Origin: JAUIET01 sp039111475
GTDB taxonomy: Bacteria > Pseudomonadota > Gammaproteobacteria > Pseudomonadales > JAUIET01
NCBI GenBank assembly: GCA_039111475.1
Contig: JBCCIP010000019.1
Span: forward strand, 1-64,000
Length of the DNA: 64,000 bases
Direction of reading: 5' to 3'
Part shown: piece by piece, positions 33,653 to 43,304 of the stretch
How the letters are laid out: the number at the start of each line of letters is the position of its first letter
How positions within the stretch are numbered: the stretch's first letter is position 1
Notes under the pieces: generated by a model
Seen by the model: only the letters and a program-made list of their open reading frames with translations
Told to the model about the DNA's origin: nothing
Database searches by the model: none
Position numbers and translations under genes: made by a program

Positions 33653-35683
33653 ATGCATAAGCAAAATTTATGTTCCAGAATATTCTTGGCCTTTTTAGTG
33701 AGCCTGCTGGTCGCCTGTGGTGGAGACAACCTAGCAGAGCAGGTGAATGATTTCGCTGGCCGATCTGATGAGAATACGCCAAACACACAGATTGAAGTGA
33801 ATTAACACATTGTCGACCTGGCCGCACCCGCGGCGAATCCAACCCGTAACGCCTATTACGGAGACCTTCATGTGCACACTGAATATTCGTTTGACGCCTA
33901 TTCTTTTGGTACCACAGCATCACCTTATGATGCCTACCGTTATGCAAAGGGTGCTGCATTAACCCACCCACGTGGTTACAAAATACAATTAGAGCACCCT
34001 CTGGATTTTTACGCCGTGACGGATCATGCAATGTTTCTCGGCGTGGTGAAAGAAGCGGCCGATACTAGCAGTGAGTTTTCAAAATACTCGGTATCTAAAC
34101 TCGTACATAACATCAACGCTCCCGATAATCTGGGTGACGGCAGTATGGCGCAGCGTTTGGGCAATTTCGCGCAGTTTATACCTGGAGCTCTGGCTGGCTT
34201 GCAAGATGGCAGTATTGACCCAGAGCTCACGTTGAATATAAGCAAGCGAGCGTGGCTTGATACCATCAGTGCGGCCGACCAATTTAATGATCCCGGTCGT
34301 TTCACAACCTTTGCTGCTTATGAGTACACCACATCAACAAACGACCGAGGTAATTTGCACCGCAATGTTATTTTCAAAGGTACGGATAAACTACCCGCAG
34401 TGCCTTTTTCGCGTTTCAATTCGCAAAACCCGGAAGGGCTGTGGGACTGGATGGATGGTTTGCGCGAGCAGGGCATAGAAAGCCTGGCGATACCACACAA
34501 TTCAAATGGGTCGAATGGCCAAATGTTCAAACTGGAAGATTGGGCTGGCAACCCGCTCACAGATGATTACGCCGAGCAGCGCATGCGCAATGAGCCACTG
34601 GTAGAAATCACCCAGATCAAGGGCACGTCAGATACACACCCGCAGCTTTCGCCGGCTGATGAATGGGCCGATTTTGAAATATACCCGTATCGGGTTGGAA
34701 CCACACTACCCAGTGATCCCAAAGGCGGCTATGTGCGTGAGGCATTGTTGAATGGTTTAGCGATTGAGGAAAAAGGCGGCGTTAACCCTTATCATTTTGG
34801 TTTGGTCGCAGCCAGTGACACGCACGTGGCGGCAACCACGGACGACGAAGAAACGTTCTTCAGCAAGGCCGGTGTACTGGACGGTACGCCTCAAGGGCGC
34901 GGCTCAGTGCCTGCGTCATTTGTGCAAACTTTGGCAGCAAACCTGATTGCGCCTGATTTTATGCAATCCGTAGACGGCAATAGTTATATTGGCGGCGGTG
35001 GGTTTGAGAACTGGAGCGCATCGGGCATTGCGGCTGTTTGGGCAGAAGAAAATACTCGCGATGCGATTTACGCCGCATTTCGACGCAAGGAAACATTTGC
35101 AACAACCGGCCCACGAATCAAGCTTCGATTTTTTGCGGGTGAATACCCGGCTGAGCTGTTGTCGGCTGAAAACTTGTTGCAAGTGGCGTATGCGAATGGC
35201 GTACCTATGGGTAGCGATGTAGCGCAGGCATTGCCCAGCGGTCCGCGCTTCCTCGTGTGGGCTACGGCCGCGCCCGATGGCACTTTATTGCAACGCGCGC
35301 AAATCATCAAAGGCTTTGTTAAAGACGGCAAGCCGGAGGAGGCTGTTTACGATGTTGCATGCTCTGATGGCTTACGGGTAGATCCGGCAACGGGGCGATG
35401 CCCTGACAATGGCGCCAGCGTTGATCTTGGAGACTGCTCAATTAGTAGGGGGCAGGGCGCAGCTGAATTGCGAACTCTTTGGCAAGACCCCAATTTCGAT
35501 CCAGAGCAAACCGCATTTTATTACCTTCGCGTTCTGGAGAATCCCAGCTGTCGATGGTCCACCTGGGATGCATTGCGGGCCGGTGTTGAACCCCGCTCTG
35601 ATCTTGCCAAAACCTTGCAGGAAAGAGCTTGGTCTTCGCCTATCTGGTATAGAAGCAGTGTTACGGATGATAGTGAGGAATAA
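33653..35683 (+). pseudogene. DUF3604 lipoprotein interrupted by an in-frame stop after the signal region
   Basis: ATG at 33653 behind TAAGG begins a lipoprotein signal (hydrophobic FLAFLVSLLVA then Cys22 in VACGGD). After 50 codons a TAA at 33803-33805 stops it. The same frame resumes at once and stays open to 35683, including NAYYGDLHVHTEYSFDAY, the metal-binding N-terminal signature of DUF3604, and then the full domain with VTDHAMFLG, IPHNSNGS, ASDTHVAA and RKETFATTGPR. Restart at the GTG at 33872 would cut off the first metal-binding residues and give no export signal. DUF3604 proteins are PHP-like and poorly characterised. It is either a recent nonsense mutation or a base error. Confidence 0.8.
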
Positions 35684-35690
35684 GTTGCTA

Positions 35691-36203
35691 TCAGGCGTAT
35701 TGTTTGTTAAACCGGGCTTCCAGTTCAGGCATCAGTCGGATTGCCTGCCCTTGCCCTTTCTCTGCGGCTCTGCCTACCCAGTAGTAAGCCATCATGAAAT
35801 CGGCATCAACGCCACGTCCATGCCGGTAGCAAACACCGGCATTGTATTGGCCGTTTGGATTACCCAGTTGCGCAGAAGCCAGGTAGTGCGTAAAGGCTTT
35901 TTGATAATCTTTGGGTACTTGCACGCCCTTACGATACTTGTTACCTAACAGGTACTCATAACCGCCATTTAAAAAACGATCGTCTTCTTCACGCTGTTCG
36001 GCGACAGATTTTGGTTCCGCTGTGACAACAGTTTTCGTCATACACTTGGCACATTGAAATCGAGCCTTGCGGCGCAAAAGCTTGTCTACCGCGGATAATT
36101 CCAGCTGATGGAAGCGCTGGCAATTGCAGTGCGGGCACTCGGTAGGAATAAAGTGAACTGTTAGTGTGGAAGCTGATCTACTGCTTTTAGCCTGATGCTG
36201 CAT
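35691..36203 (-). CDS. Zinc-ribbon plus Sel1-repeat protein
   Basis: 170 aa. The N-terminal third has two CxxC knuckles, ECPHCNC (22-28) and QCAKCM (50-55), which form a likely zinc ribbon. The C-terminal half contains two Sel1-like repeats (YQKAFTHYLASAQLGNPNGQYNAGVCYRHGRGV and the next copy ending in ARFNKQYA). Such repeats usually bind proteins. No signal peptide or helix is seen, so cytoplasmic. The function is unknown; a scaffold or regulator is plausible. Confidence 0.75.
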   Translation of the reverse strand: MQHQAKSSRSASTLTVHFIPTECPHCNCQRFHQLELSAVDKLLRRKARFQCAKCMTKTVVTAEPKSVAEQREEDDRFLNGGYEYLLGNKYRKGVQVPKDYQKAFTHYLASAQLGNPNGQYNAGVCYRHGRGVDADFMMAYYWVGRAAEKGQGQAIRLMPELEARFNKQYA

Positions 36204-36259
36204 TGGTATTTTACGTCTGAAATCCTTCTCGGCAAGCAGTGAACCATCCGCTTAACCTT

Positions 36260-36279
36260 CTGTGCGAAGTATCGCACAG
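36260..36279. terminator. Perfect 8-bp hairpin between two leftward genes
   Basis: CTGTGCGA (36260-36267) and TCGCACAG (36272-36279) pair perfectly around AGTA, about 92 bases beyond the carboxylase stop and 57 bases before the zinc-ribbon gene. With no T-run it may end transcription of the carboxylase only weakly, or bind a protein. Confidence 0.35.
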
Positions 36280-36371
36280 GTGCCAAATTATCGTCACCGC
36301 CGGTCACTGGCAATAGCTCACAAAAATAGTGCTTTGCGAATCTTGTATTTGGCGTTCCAGTGGTGTGATCG

Positions 36372-39300
36372 TTACGATCTCAACAAAGTGTTGACCCACT
36401 TGCGCGTATCTGCAGGATCTATCACGGCGTCAATTTCAACGGTAGAGGCGCCATTAATCGCGCGAGTGTGTTCCCACGCTTGATCTATCATCGCTTTAAA
36501 GTGTTTTTCGCGTTTATGCGGGTCGGTAATAGCTTCCAGCTCCTTGCGATAACCAAGCCGAATTGCGCCTTCTATGCCCATTGGCCCGGCCTCACCTGTA
36601 GGCCAGGAAATACAAAATGATGAAGCACGCGAATGACCACCCATGGCGGCCATCGCACCCAGGCCATAGGCTTTGCGAATGATTACCGCGCCCGTTGGCA
36701 CACTTAAACCAGCGGAGGTGATGTAAAAGTCACCCGCTGCCCGTGCAGTGCCCTGGGCGTCGAACTCCGGGCCCACCATGAGACCTGGGCAATCCACAAG
36801 ATACAGTACTCGAATTTTGAATCGCTCACAGAGTTTTAAAAAGCGATCGGCTTTGCGAGCGCAATCGGTGTCGATAGCACCTGACAAATATTGATTGTTA
36901 TTCGCTAGTATGGCGATGGTTTCGCCTTCAATTCTAGCCAGTGAAGTGATGTAACCGGGGGCAAAGTCTGGACGTAACTCCAACACGGACCCAGTATCAC
37001 TTAAGATATCAATGATGGTGCGCATATCGAAAGCGCGATTTCGATTCTCGGGCACAGCGTGCCGCAACCTTCGCTGATCATCTCCAGACCACTCACTCAA
37101 TGCGCCCTGGAAGTACGCCAGGTATTGGCGCGCTTTTTCCACGGCGTCTCGTTCATTGGCAGCAAGAATGTCTATAGTGCCATTGGCTACCTGGACTGCA
37201 CTTGGTCCAATATCATCTTTATCAACTACGCCAAGCCCACCGCCTTCAATCATCGCTGGCCCGCCCATACCAAGGCGCGAATCTGGCGTGGCGATAATGA
37301 CATCATGTAAGCCGAGAAATGCAGCATTGCCTGCAAAGCAGTAGCCCGCGTTGATACCTACCATTGGAACCTTGCCGCTTAGGGATGCTAGATTCCCGAA
37401 AGATGTACAACTGAGCCCAGTACTGTTCAGTGCGCTCACGTCGACATCACCTGGTCGCCCGCCGCCACCTTCCGCGAAGAACACCAATGGCATAGGTGTT
37501 TGTTCTATCACTTCTATCATGCGATCGGTTTTTTCATGATTAAAAAAACCCTGTGTACCAGCAAGCACAGAGTAGTCATACGCAAGTATCGCTGTGCGTG
37601 ACTCCCGCGCACTGAATAAATTGCGATTAACCTCGCCAACACCCGTCACCAGACCATCTGCTGGTGTATTTTTGCGTAAGTCATCTATATCACGCCGGCC
37701 ACGTTGTGCTGCCACCGCAAGTGCGCCGTACTCTATAAACTCGCCGCCACCAGTAAGCTGCGCTATGTTTTCGCGGGCGCTTTGTTTTCCTTTTGCGCGC
37801 AGGCGCGCAATTTTATCGCTGCGTTTTTCGTCCAGCGTATGGGCGTGTAAATCGCGCACGGCCTGCAGGTCGGGTCTGATGTCGTCCAGATTGAGCTGTT
37901 GCTCTGCGCGTGTTTCAGTCGCGTCACTTTCTTCGGTAAAATAATACAGCAGGGGGCGTTCTACAAACACTGTGTCACCAACCGCAACACTAAGTTCAGC
38001 TATGCGGCCGCTGCAGGGCGCATGAATGAGGTGTTCCAGCTTCATAGAGTCAATCACTATCAGTTCCTGACCCGAGTGAATCGCGTCGCCCTTCTGAATA
38101 TTCACAGCAATTACCGTGCCCTGCATGGGGGACGCTAAGCAAGCGCTTCCTTCAGGTTCGGTTAGTGTGAATCGCTGATGCGTGCGGTTTCGGGTGGCAT
38201 CGGCGTCGGCTTGGATGAAATGAGTGGGATGTGTTGCTGAGTCCAGCAGATCAGTGATATTTTGCTCGATAAACCCCGTATCAAAATTCTGCGCTGCAAG
38301 CCCAGGGTTGTGGATCAGGCTTTTTAGGAAATCTAGGTTTGTTTCAATGCCATTTAGTTTGCAGGCACACAGTGCACGGTAGTGTGCCGTTACGGCCTGC
38401 TGGAAATTGCCTTGCTTGGTATGGGTCACAACCTTTGCAATCAAGGTGTCAAAGTTGGGATTGGTGGTGTATCCCCCGTAGGCGTAATGATCCACGCGAA
38501 TGCCAGGGCCGGAAGGGGGCTCAAAAAGCGTGATGGTCCCCCCTTGACTTAGGGCAGTGCAGTCACTTTGCATAGTTTCACTGCAGAGTCTGCTTTGTAT
38601 CGCAAAACCCTGCTGCAATGGCGCGTTGCTAAGGCCTGATTCTTCCAACGTAAGCTGCTGACTGAGCGAAAATTGTAGCGCCACCAAATCCAGCCCCGTG
38701 ACTTCCTCAGTGACAGTGTGTTCAACTTGCAATCGGGGATTTAGCTCAATAAATGCGACTTCTCGATAATTATCCCACACTAAAAATTCGACGGTTCCTA
38801 TGCCTCGGTAATTTGCGGCCGCAGCCAATGCGCGCGCATAGTTGTACAAAGCCTCTTTACATGACTCAGGCAAACCAGGTGCCGGGGCAATTTCCACAAC
38901 CTTCTGATGCCTGCGTTGCAAAGAGCAATCGCGATCACCAATCGCGAGAAAGTGTTTACCGTCACCGGCGATCTGTACCTCTATGTGTCTGGCGCTGGGA
39001 AGCAGCTCCTCCACATAAAGTTCGCCATTAGCAAACGCAGTTTTCGCTTCCGATTCGCAACGCTGCCAGTCGCTTTCAAGTGTTTCTGCGCTGTGGACTG
39101 CGCGCATACCGCGCCCACCACCGCCGGATACGGCTTTCAGCATTACACCGCTATTGCTTTCTGCGAGGAATTGATGCGCCTGATCAATAGATGCTGGTTC
39201 AAAACTGCCATGGGCAACAGGAATCTTCAGTTCGCGCGCCAGCTGTCGCGCCGCCAGCTTGTCACCAAATTGTTCGAGTGTATCAGCCGAGGGGCCAATA

Positions 39301-39599
39301 AAAGTCAGTCCATGTCCAGCGCAAGCGCGGGCAAATTCCGCGTTTTCACTGAGAAAACCGTAGCCTGGATGTATGGCGTCGGCGCCGCAGCTTATGGCTA
39401 TTGATAAAACGCCTGATTGGTCTAGATACGCGGCTGCGCCGTGTCCGTGCAGCTCATAAGATTCGTCCGCGTGTCTAATGTGCAATGAATTGGAATCGTC
39501 TTCGGAGTGAATCGCGACGGTAGCCAGCCCATAGCTTGATGCAGCTTGCGCGATTCTGATAGCAATTTCGCCACGATTGGCGATAAGCAGTTTTTTCAT
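36372..39599 (-). CDS. Single-chain biotin-dependent acyl-CoA carboxylase (BC-BCCP-CT fusion)
   Basis: 1075 aa. Biotin carboxylase occupies about 1-450, with ANRGEIAIRI, an ATP-grasp glycine loop SGGGGRGMR, and NPRLQVEHTVTE. A biotin carrier domain at about 480-560 has DSMKLEH with Lys520 as the biotin site. Carboxyltransferase covers about 590-1075, with both CT halves in one chain. The domain order matches long-chain acyl-CoA carboxylases described from mycobacteria. These carry out the ATP-dependent carboxylation of an acyl-CoA, unlike ordinary multisubunit propionyl- or methylcrotonyl-CoA carboxylases. The acyl chain is not known here. It has its own promoter region, divergent from the MATE gene. 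Confidence 0.9.
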   Translation of the reverse strand: MKKLLIANRGEIAIRIAQAASSYGLATVAIHSEDDSNSLHIRHADESYELHGHGAAAYLDQSGVLSIAISCGADAIHPGYGFLSENAEFARACAGHGLTFIGPSADTLEQFGDKLAARQLARELKIPVAHGSFEPASIDQAHQFLAESNSGVMLKAVSGGGGRGMRAVHSAETLESDWQRCESEAKTAFANGELYVEELLPSARHIEVQIAGDGKHFLAIGDRDCSLQRRHQKVVEIAPAPGLPESCKEALYNYARALAAAANYRGIGTVEFLVWDNYREVAFIELNPRLQVEHTVTEEVTGLDLVALQFSLSQQLTLEESGLSNAPLQQGFAIQSRLCSETMQSDCTALSQGGTITLFEPPSGPGIRVDHYAYGGYTTNPNFDTLIAKVVTHTKQGNFQQAVTAHYRALCACKLNGIETNLDFLKSLIHNPGLAAQNFDTGFIEQNITDLLDSATHPTHFIQADADATRNRTHQRFTLTEPEGSACLASPMQGTVIAVNIQKGDAIHSGQELIVIDSMKLEHLIHAPCSGRIAELSVAVGDTVFVERPLLYYFTEESDATETRAEQQLNLDDIRPDLQAVRDLHAHTLDEKRSDKIARLRAKGKQSARENIAQLTGGGEFIEYGALAVAAQRGRRDIDDLRKNTPADGLVTGVGEVNRNLFSARESRTAILAYDYSVLAGTQGFFNHEKTDRMIEVIEQTPMPLVFFAEGGGGRPGDVDVSALNSTGLSCTSFGNLASLSGKVPMVGINAGYCFAGNAAFLGLHDVIIATPDSRLGMGGPAMIEGGGLGVVDKDDIGPSAVQVANGTIDILAANERDAVEKARQYLAYFQGALSEWSGDDQRRLRHAVPENRNRAFDMRTIIDILSDTGSVLELRPDFAPGYITSLARIEGETIAILANNNQYLSGAIDTDCARKADRFLKLCERFKIRVLYLVDCPGLMVGPEFDAQGTARAAGDFYITSAGLSVPTGAVIIRKAYGLGAMAAMGGHSRASSFCISWPTGEAGPMGIEGAIRLGYRKELEAITDPHKREKHFKAMIDQAWEHTRAINGASTVEIDAVIDPADTRKWVNTLLRS

Positions 39600-39745
39600 T
39601 CATTGGCCCAGGATTTATATGCGTCACTTGGGCATTATACGCAAACCTTGTGTTTCATAACCCTTGTTACCTAGAGTGTTGTTTTGCACAAGGCTTGGCC
39701 GCGAAATCAGAGTAAACTATACGCCTACCCGTTTGGCCCATTTCA

Positions 39746-41086
39746 ATGTCCGCCCGTCCCAGCATTTGGCAACTTGCCTTTCCCTCAATTCTTGGCAACT
39801 TGTCTTATTCTCTGGTTGGCATGGCACAAACCAAATTTATTGCCGAGCTGGGCGCAGAAGGGTTGGCGGCGGCCGGTGCGGGCCAGCGAATGTTTTTTGC
39901 CATGGGTGCGATACTGATGGCGGTCAGTGTTGGTACCACTGCTCTGGTGGCTAGAGCCTGGGGTGCGGAAGACTACCGAGAAGCGAGTCGGGTCACCATG
40001 GCGTCGTTGGTGCTGGGCTCGGCAATTGCGCTGGTGGTTGGTATTCTGGGCGTGCTTTTCTCCACACCCATAGCCAGCTTGTTCGGCCTCAACCCTGTAG
40101 CCTTGCAGATGGCCAGCGATAATATTCGCTGGCTGGCAACCTTCAACGTAGCGTTCGCATGTAATTTTATTTTGAGCGCTGCCTTGCGCGCTTCTGGTGA
40201 TGCCTGGACACCTCTTTGGATAAGCATCGCGGTAAATGTTATCAATTTACCGCTCATGTATATTTTTATTTTTGGGCACTACGGCGCACCCGCTATGGGG
40301 GTTGCTGGCACCGCAGTTGCAGCCGGCTTGGCCTTCACTGTGGGTGGCGGAATTATGCTTGTGATGTGGCTTAAACAGAAATTTCGCGTTAAGCACGTGT
40401 CCGGTGGTTGGTGGCGCCGAGAAAGATTACGGCAGCTGTTGCACATCGGCTATCCCACCGTACTGGAACAAGCGGTTATCCAGGCCGGATTTCTTGTCTT
40501 TCTGATGATCATCGGCAATTACTATGGCACAGAAGCCTTTGCTGCCTATAGCATTGGCGTCAACATACTCGCCATTTGTATGACGGTGGGTTTCGGGTTT
40601 TCTATCGCAGGATCGACCTTAGTCGGGCAAAATCTGGGCGCCAATGATCCGGATGCTGCAATGCGCAGCGGTTGGCGCGCCGTTAGCTATGCAATATTAA
40701 GCATGGGCGGCCTGTCAGCATTAATTTTGATCTTCGCCCAGGAAATTGCGGCGTTCTTTATTGGTGACGAACCCGAAACAGTGCGCCTAACCGTGCAATT
40801 TATGTATATTCTTGGTGCCATGCTGCCGTTGCTGGCCGTTGACTTCACGATTGGCGGTGCATTGCGTGGCGCGGGTGATACACGCTTTCCTTTGGTGGCC
40901 ACTATTCTAGGGCTATTACTTATGCGCTGCGGTCTGGCGGCGATAGCGACTTATATGGGGTTAACGGTTGAGTATGTGTATGCCGCAATCATTGGCGACT
41001 ATGTATTGAAGGGGTGTTTGTTGTTGTGGCGCTTTCGTTCCGGTCGCTGGAAAAAGGCCGTAACGGTAACGCCCATTAGCCATTAG
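39746..41086 (+). CDS. MATE-family efflux transporter
   Basis: 446 aa with about twelve membrane helices and two homologous halves. The N-terminal segment SIWQLAFPSILGNLSYSLVGMAQTKFIAELGAEGLAAAGAGQRMFF is typical of MATE proteins, and the second half repeats the pattern from YPTVLEQAVIQAGFLVFL. It should export drugs or metabolites by sodium or proton antiport. The dipeptide epimerase gene follows 5 bases later, so the two are translated together, which raises the chance of a peptide-related cargo. Confidence 0.88.
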   Translation: MSARPSIWQLAFPSILGNLSYSLVGMAQTKFIAELGAEGLAAAGAGQRMFFAMGAILMAVSVGTTALVARAWGAEDYREASRVTMASLVLGSAIALVVGILGVLFSTPIASLFGLNPVALQMASDNIRWLATFNVAFACNFILSAALRASGDAWTPLWISIAVNVINLPLMYIFIFGHYGAPAMGVAGTAVAAGLAFTVGGGIMLVMWLKQKFRVKHVSGGWWRRERLRQLLHIGYPTVLEQAVIQAGFLVFLMIIGNYYGTEAFAAYSIGVNILAICMTVGFGFSIAGSTLVGQNLGANDPDAAMRSGWRAVSYAILSMGGLSALILIFAQEIAAFFIGDEPETVRLTVQFMYILGAMLPLLAVDFTIGGALRGAGDTRFPLVATILGLLLMRCGLAAIATYMGLTVEYVYAAIIGDYVLKGCLLLWRFRSGRWKKAVTVTPISH

Positions 41087-41091
41087 ATTCG

Positions 41092-42093
41092 ATGTCAAAG
41101 ATGAATATACACCTTTCCGCAAAAATTGTTTGTTGGCCGCTCAAAACGGCGTTTGTCACGTCGCAGGATCATCTGCTCAGCATTGATGTGGTTCATGCCG
41201 AACTGATCTCGAATGGCATAGGCGGTCGTGGTGAGGCGCTTGGTGTTGATTACCACGGTGAAACCGCTGAAAGCATGCTTGCCGACATCGAATCCGTAAG
41301 ACCCATTGTTGAAGCTGGCGCAGATATTGCCAGCTTGCGCAAGCTACTATTGCAGTCACTACCGGCAGGCGGTGCGCGCAATGCGCTGGATTGCGCAGCC
41401 TGGGATCTTGAGGCAAAAACGAGTGGTCAGCGGGTATGGTCTTTGTTGGACATGCCAGCCAAACCAGTCAATACAATGATCACGATTAATCTGGATAGGC
41501 CCGAAGCAATGGCCGAACAGGCTATTGAGGCACGTCATTTTTCGGTACTCAAGTTAAAAGTAGATGCGGGTAATCCAATTGCATGCATCGAAGCTGTGCG
41601 TCGAGCGAGACCAGATTGTCAGCTGGTGATAGATGCTAATAGTGATTGGACTATTGAGCAATTACAGAGCTGGGCACCTGCATGCAAATCATTAAATGTG
41701 TCGCTTATCGAGCAACCATTGCCGGTAGGCGCCGATGAAGCCCTTGCAGACATGCAATTTGATATAGCGTTGTGCGCGGATGAATCCATTCAGGACCGTG
41801 AACAGTTCGATTATGTTGCGAAAAGATATCCGGCGGTGAACATCAAACTGGACAAAACAGGCGGTCTAACTGAAGCGCTATATTTACTCGAAAAAGCGCG
41901 GCTGGCCGGCCTGCAGGTGTTCGTAGGCAATATGCTCGGTTCTTCACTTGCGATGGCGCCGGCTTTTCTAATTGCGCAATACAGCCAATGGGTAGATCTT
42001 GACGGACCACTGCTGCAATCAAATGACGTCCAGCCAGCAATCAATTACCGTCATTCCATGATGTGGGCTCCAGACCCTCAACTCTGGGGATAG
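41092..42093 (+). CDS. Dipeptide epimerase (enolase superfamily)
   Basis: 333 aa. Lysines in LKLKVD and KLDKTGG form the two catalytic bases. Metal ligands lie in IDANSDW, IEQPLP and CADES, and DLDGPLL is the substrate end. These are the hallmarks of the muconate-lactonising subgroup, to which L-Ala-D/L-Glu epimerase belongs. It would interconvert dipeptide stereoisomers, such as those released from murein. It is 5 bases behind the MATE gene and convergent with a dipeptidase, so the local theme is dipeptide turnover. Confidence 0.87.
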   Translation: MSKMNIHLSAKIVCWPLKTAFVTSQDHLLSIDVVHAELISNGIGGRGEALGVDYHGETAESMLADIESVRPIVEAGADIASLRKLLLQSLPAGGARNALDCAAWDLEAKTSGQRVWSLLDMPAKPVNTMITINLDRPEAMAEQAIEARHFSVLKLKVDAGNPIACIEAVRRARPDCQLVIDANSDWTIEQLQSWAPACKSLNVSLIEQPLPVGADEALADMQFDIALCADESIQDREQFDYVAKRYPAVNIKLDKTGGLTEALYLLEKARLAGLQVFVGNMLGSSLAMAPAFLIAQYSQWVDLDGPLLQSNDVQPAINYRHSMMWAPDPQLWG

Positions 42094-42120
42094 GCAGATG
42101 CCATAGAGTGTTAGATGACC

Positions 42121-43284
42121 TTATTCAGGCAATTGGTTCAGTAAGAACCGCTTCACGTTTTCTCCCATCACGGCGCGAATTTCCGTCTCGGTGAAACCTT
42201 CTTCCAACATTGTTTGAGTGAGTACCGCAATTTCCGAGGTGTCAAATTGCGTTGCCACCGTTCCATCAAAATCCGAACCCAGGGCAATGTGCTCAAGTCC
42301 GAGCAATGTTATTCCGTAGCGAATGGATTGGACAATACCCAGTGGCGAGTAGTCGCAGACAGCTGACGCCCAGTAACCAACACCAATAATGGCGCCGTGA
42401 GCGGCCACTGCCTGCATCAAGGAATCATCCAGGTTTCGCGGCGAATCACACGCACCTTTGAAGCCACCGTGCGACAAGATCACAGGCCGTGTTACGAGCT
42501 CTATTACGTCTTGCACCGCTTTTGCTGACGCGTGCGCGATATCAATATTCATTCCCAATGCATCGGCACGCATAACTACCTGCTTACCGAAGTCGCTCAA
42601 GCCTTCTTTGCTGACTCCGTGTAAGGAGCCACTCAGTCTGTTGTCAAAGAAATGCGTAATACCAACGAACTGCAAACCTTGCTGATGCAATGCTTCGAGG
42701 TTGGCGATATCGCCATCCAGCGAGTGAGCGCCTTCGATGAGAAACTGCGCGCCCACAATCTGCTGCCCATTTGCCCGTGCCGCAAGCAATTTACGTAGAT
42801 CAGATTGGCTGCGCACTAACATCAATTGGTCTGGGTGCGCAGCGACGAGATTATTTAAGCGGGTTAACTGCATCGCTGCGCGGGCATACAATGAATTCCA
42901 TGTGGCAACCGGCCAGGCTTGCGCCAATGCCAATAGCGTCACGTTGTCTGAGTTTGATTCATTGATTACATCATTTAATCCTCTTGGTGACTTTGTCACC
43001 GCCGAAAAGACCTGTAGGCCAACATTGCCTTCACGCAAACGCGGTAAATCTACATGACCACGGGAAGCACGCTGTGTTAAATCTCTGTTCCAGAGAAGGG
43101 AATCGGCATGCAGGTCTGCGATAAACAAACTGTTGTGTAATTCTTCGGCTTCAGAATCGATGCGATAGCTCTCATGCGCATCAACCAAATTCAAGCGACC
43201 TTCGACAACACCGGGTACGATCAAATGCACTAGCAACAAAAGCGTCAGCAGTGTGGCGGTGACCATTGAGAATTTCTTGATCAT
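42121..43284 (-). CDS. Membrane dipeptidase (peptidase family M19)
   Basis: 387 aa. An N-terminal hydrophobic segment (MVTATLLTLLLLVHLIVPG) anchors it or exports it. Zinc ligands lie in IADLHADSL (HxD), FLIEGAHSLDG, IDIAHAS, ILSHGG and GSDFDG. It cleaves dipeptides including D-residues, outside the cytoplasm. It is transcribed leftward toward the epimerase gene; together they would hydrolyse and epimerise dipeptides from the cell wall or environment. Confidence 0.9.
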   Translation of the reverse strand: MIKKFSMVTATLLTLLLLVHLIVPGVVEGRLNLVDAHESYRIDSEAEELHNSLFIADLHADSLLWNRDLTQRASRGHVDLPRLREGNVGLQVFSAVTKSPRGLNDVINESNSDNVTLLALAQAWPVATWNSLYARAAMQLTRLNNLVAAHPDQLMLVRSQSDLRKLLAARANGQQIVGAQFLIEGAHSLDGDIANLEALHQQGLQFVGITHFFDNRLSGSLHGVSKEGLSDFGKQVVMRADALGMNIDIAHASAKAVQDVIELVTRPVILSHGGFKGACDSPRNLDDSLMQAVAAHGAIIGVGYWASAVCDYSPLGIVQSIRYGITLLGLEHIALGSDFDGTVATQFDTSEIAVLTQTMLEEGFTETEIRAVMGENVKRFLLNQLPE

Positions 43285-43304
43285 TCTTTTATTGCTATTT
43301 GTTG

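Noticed and set aside
37059..38533. Long plus-strand reading frames across the carboxylase gene
   Set aside because: They are shadows of the strongly supported carboxylase on the other strand, without ribosome sites or family motifs.
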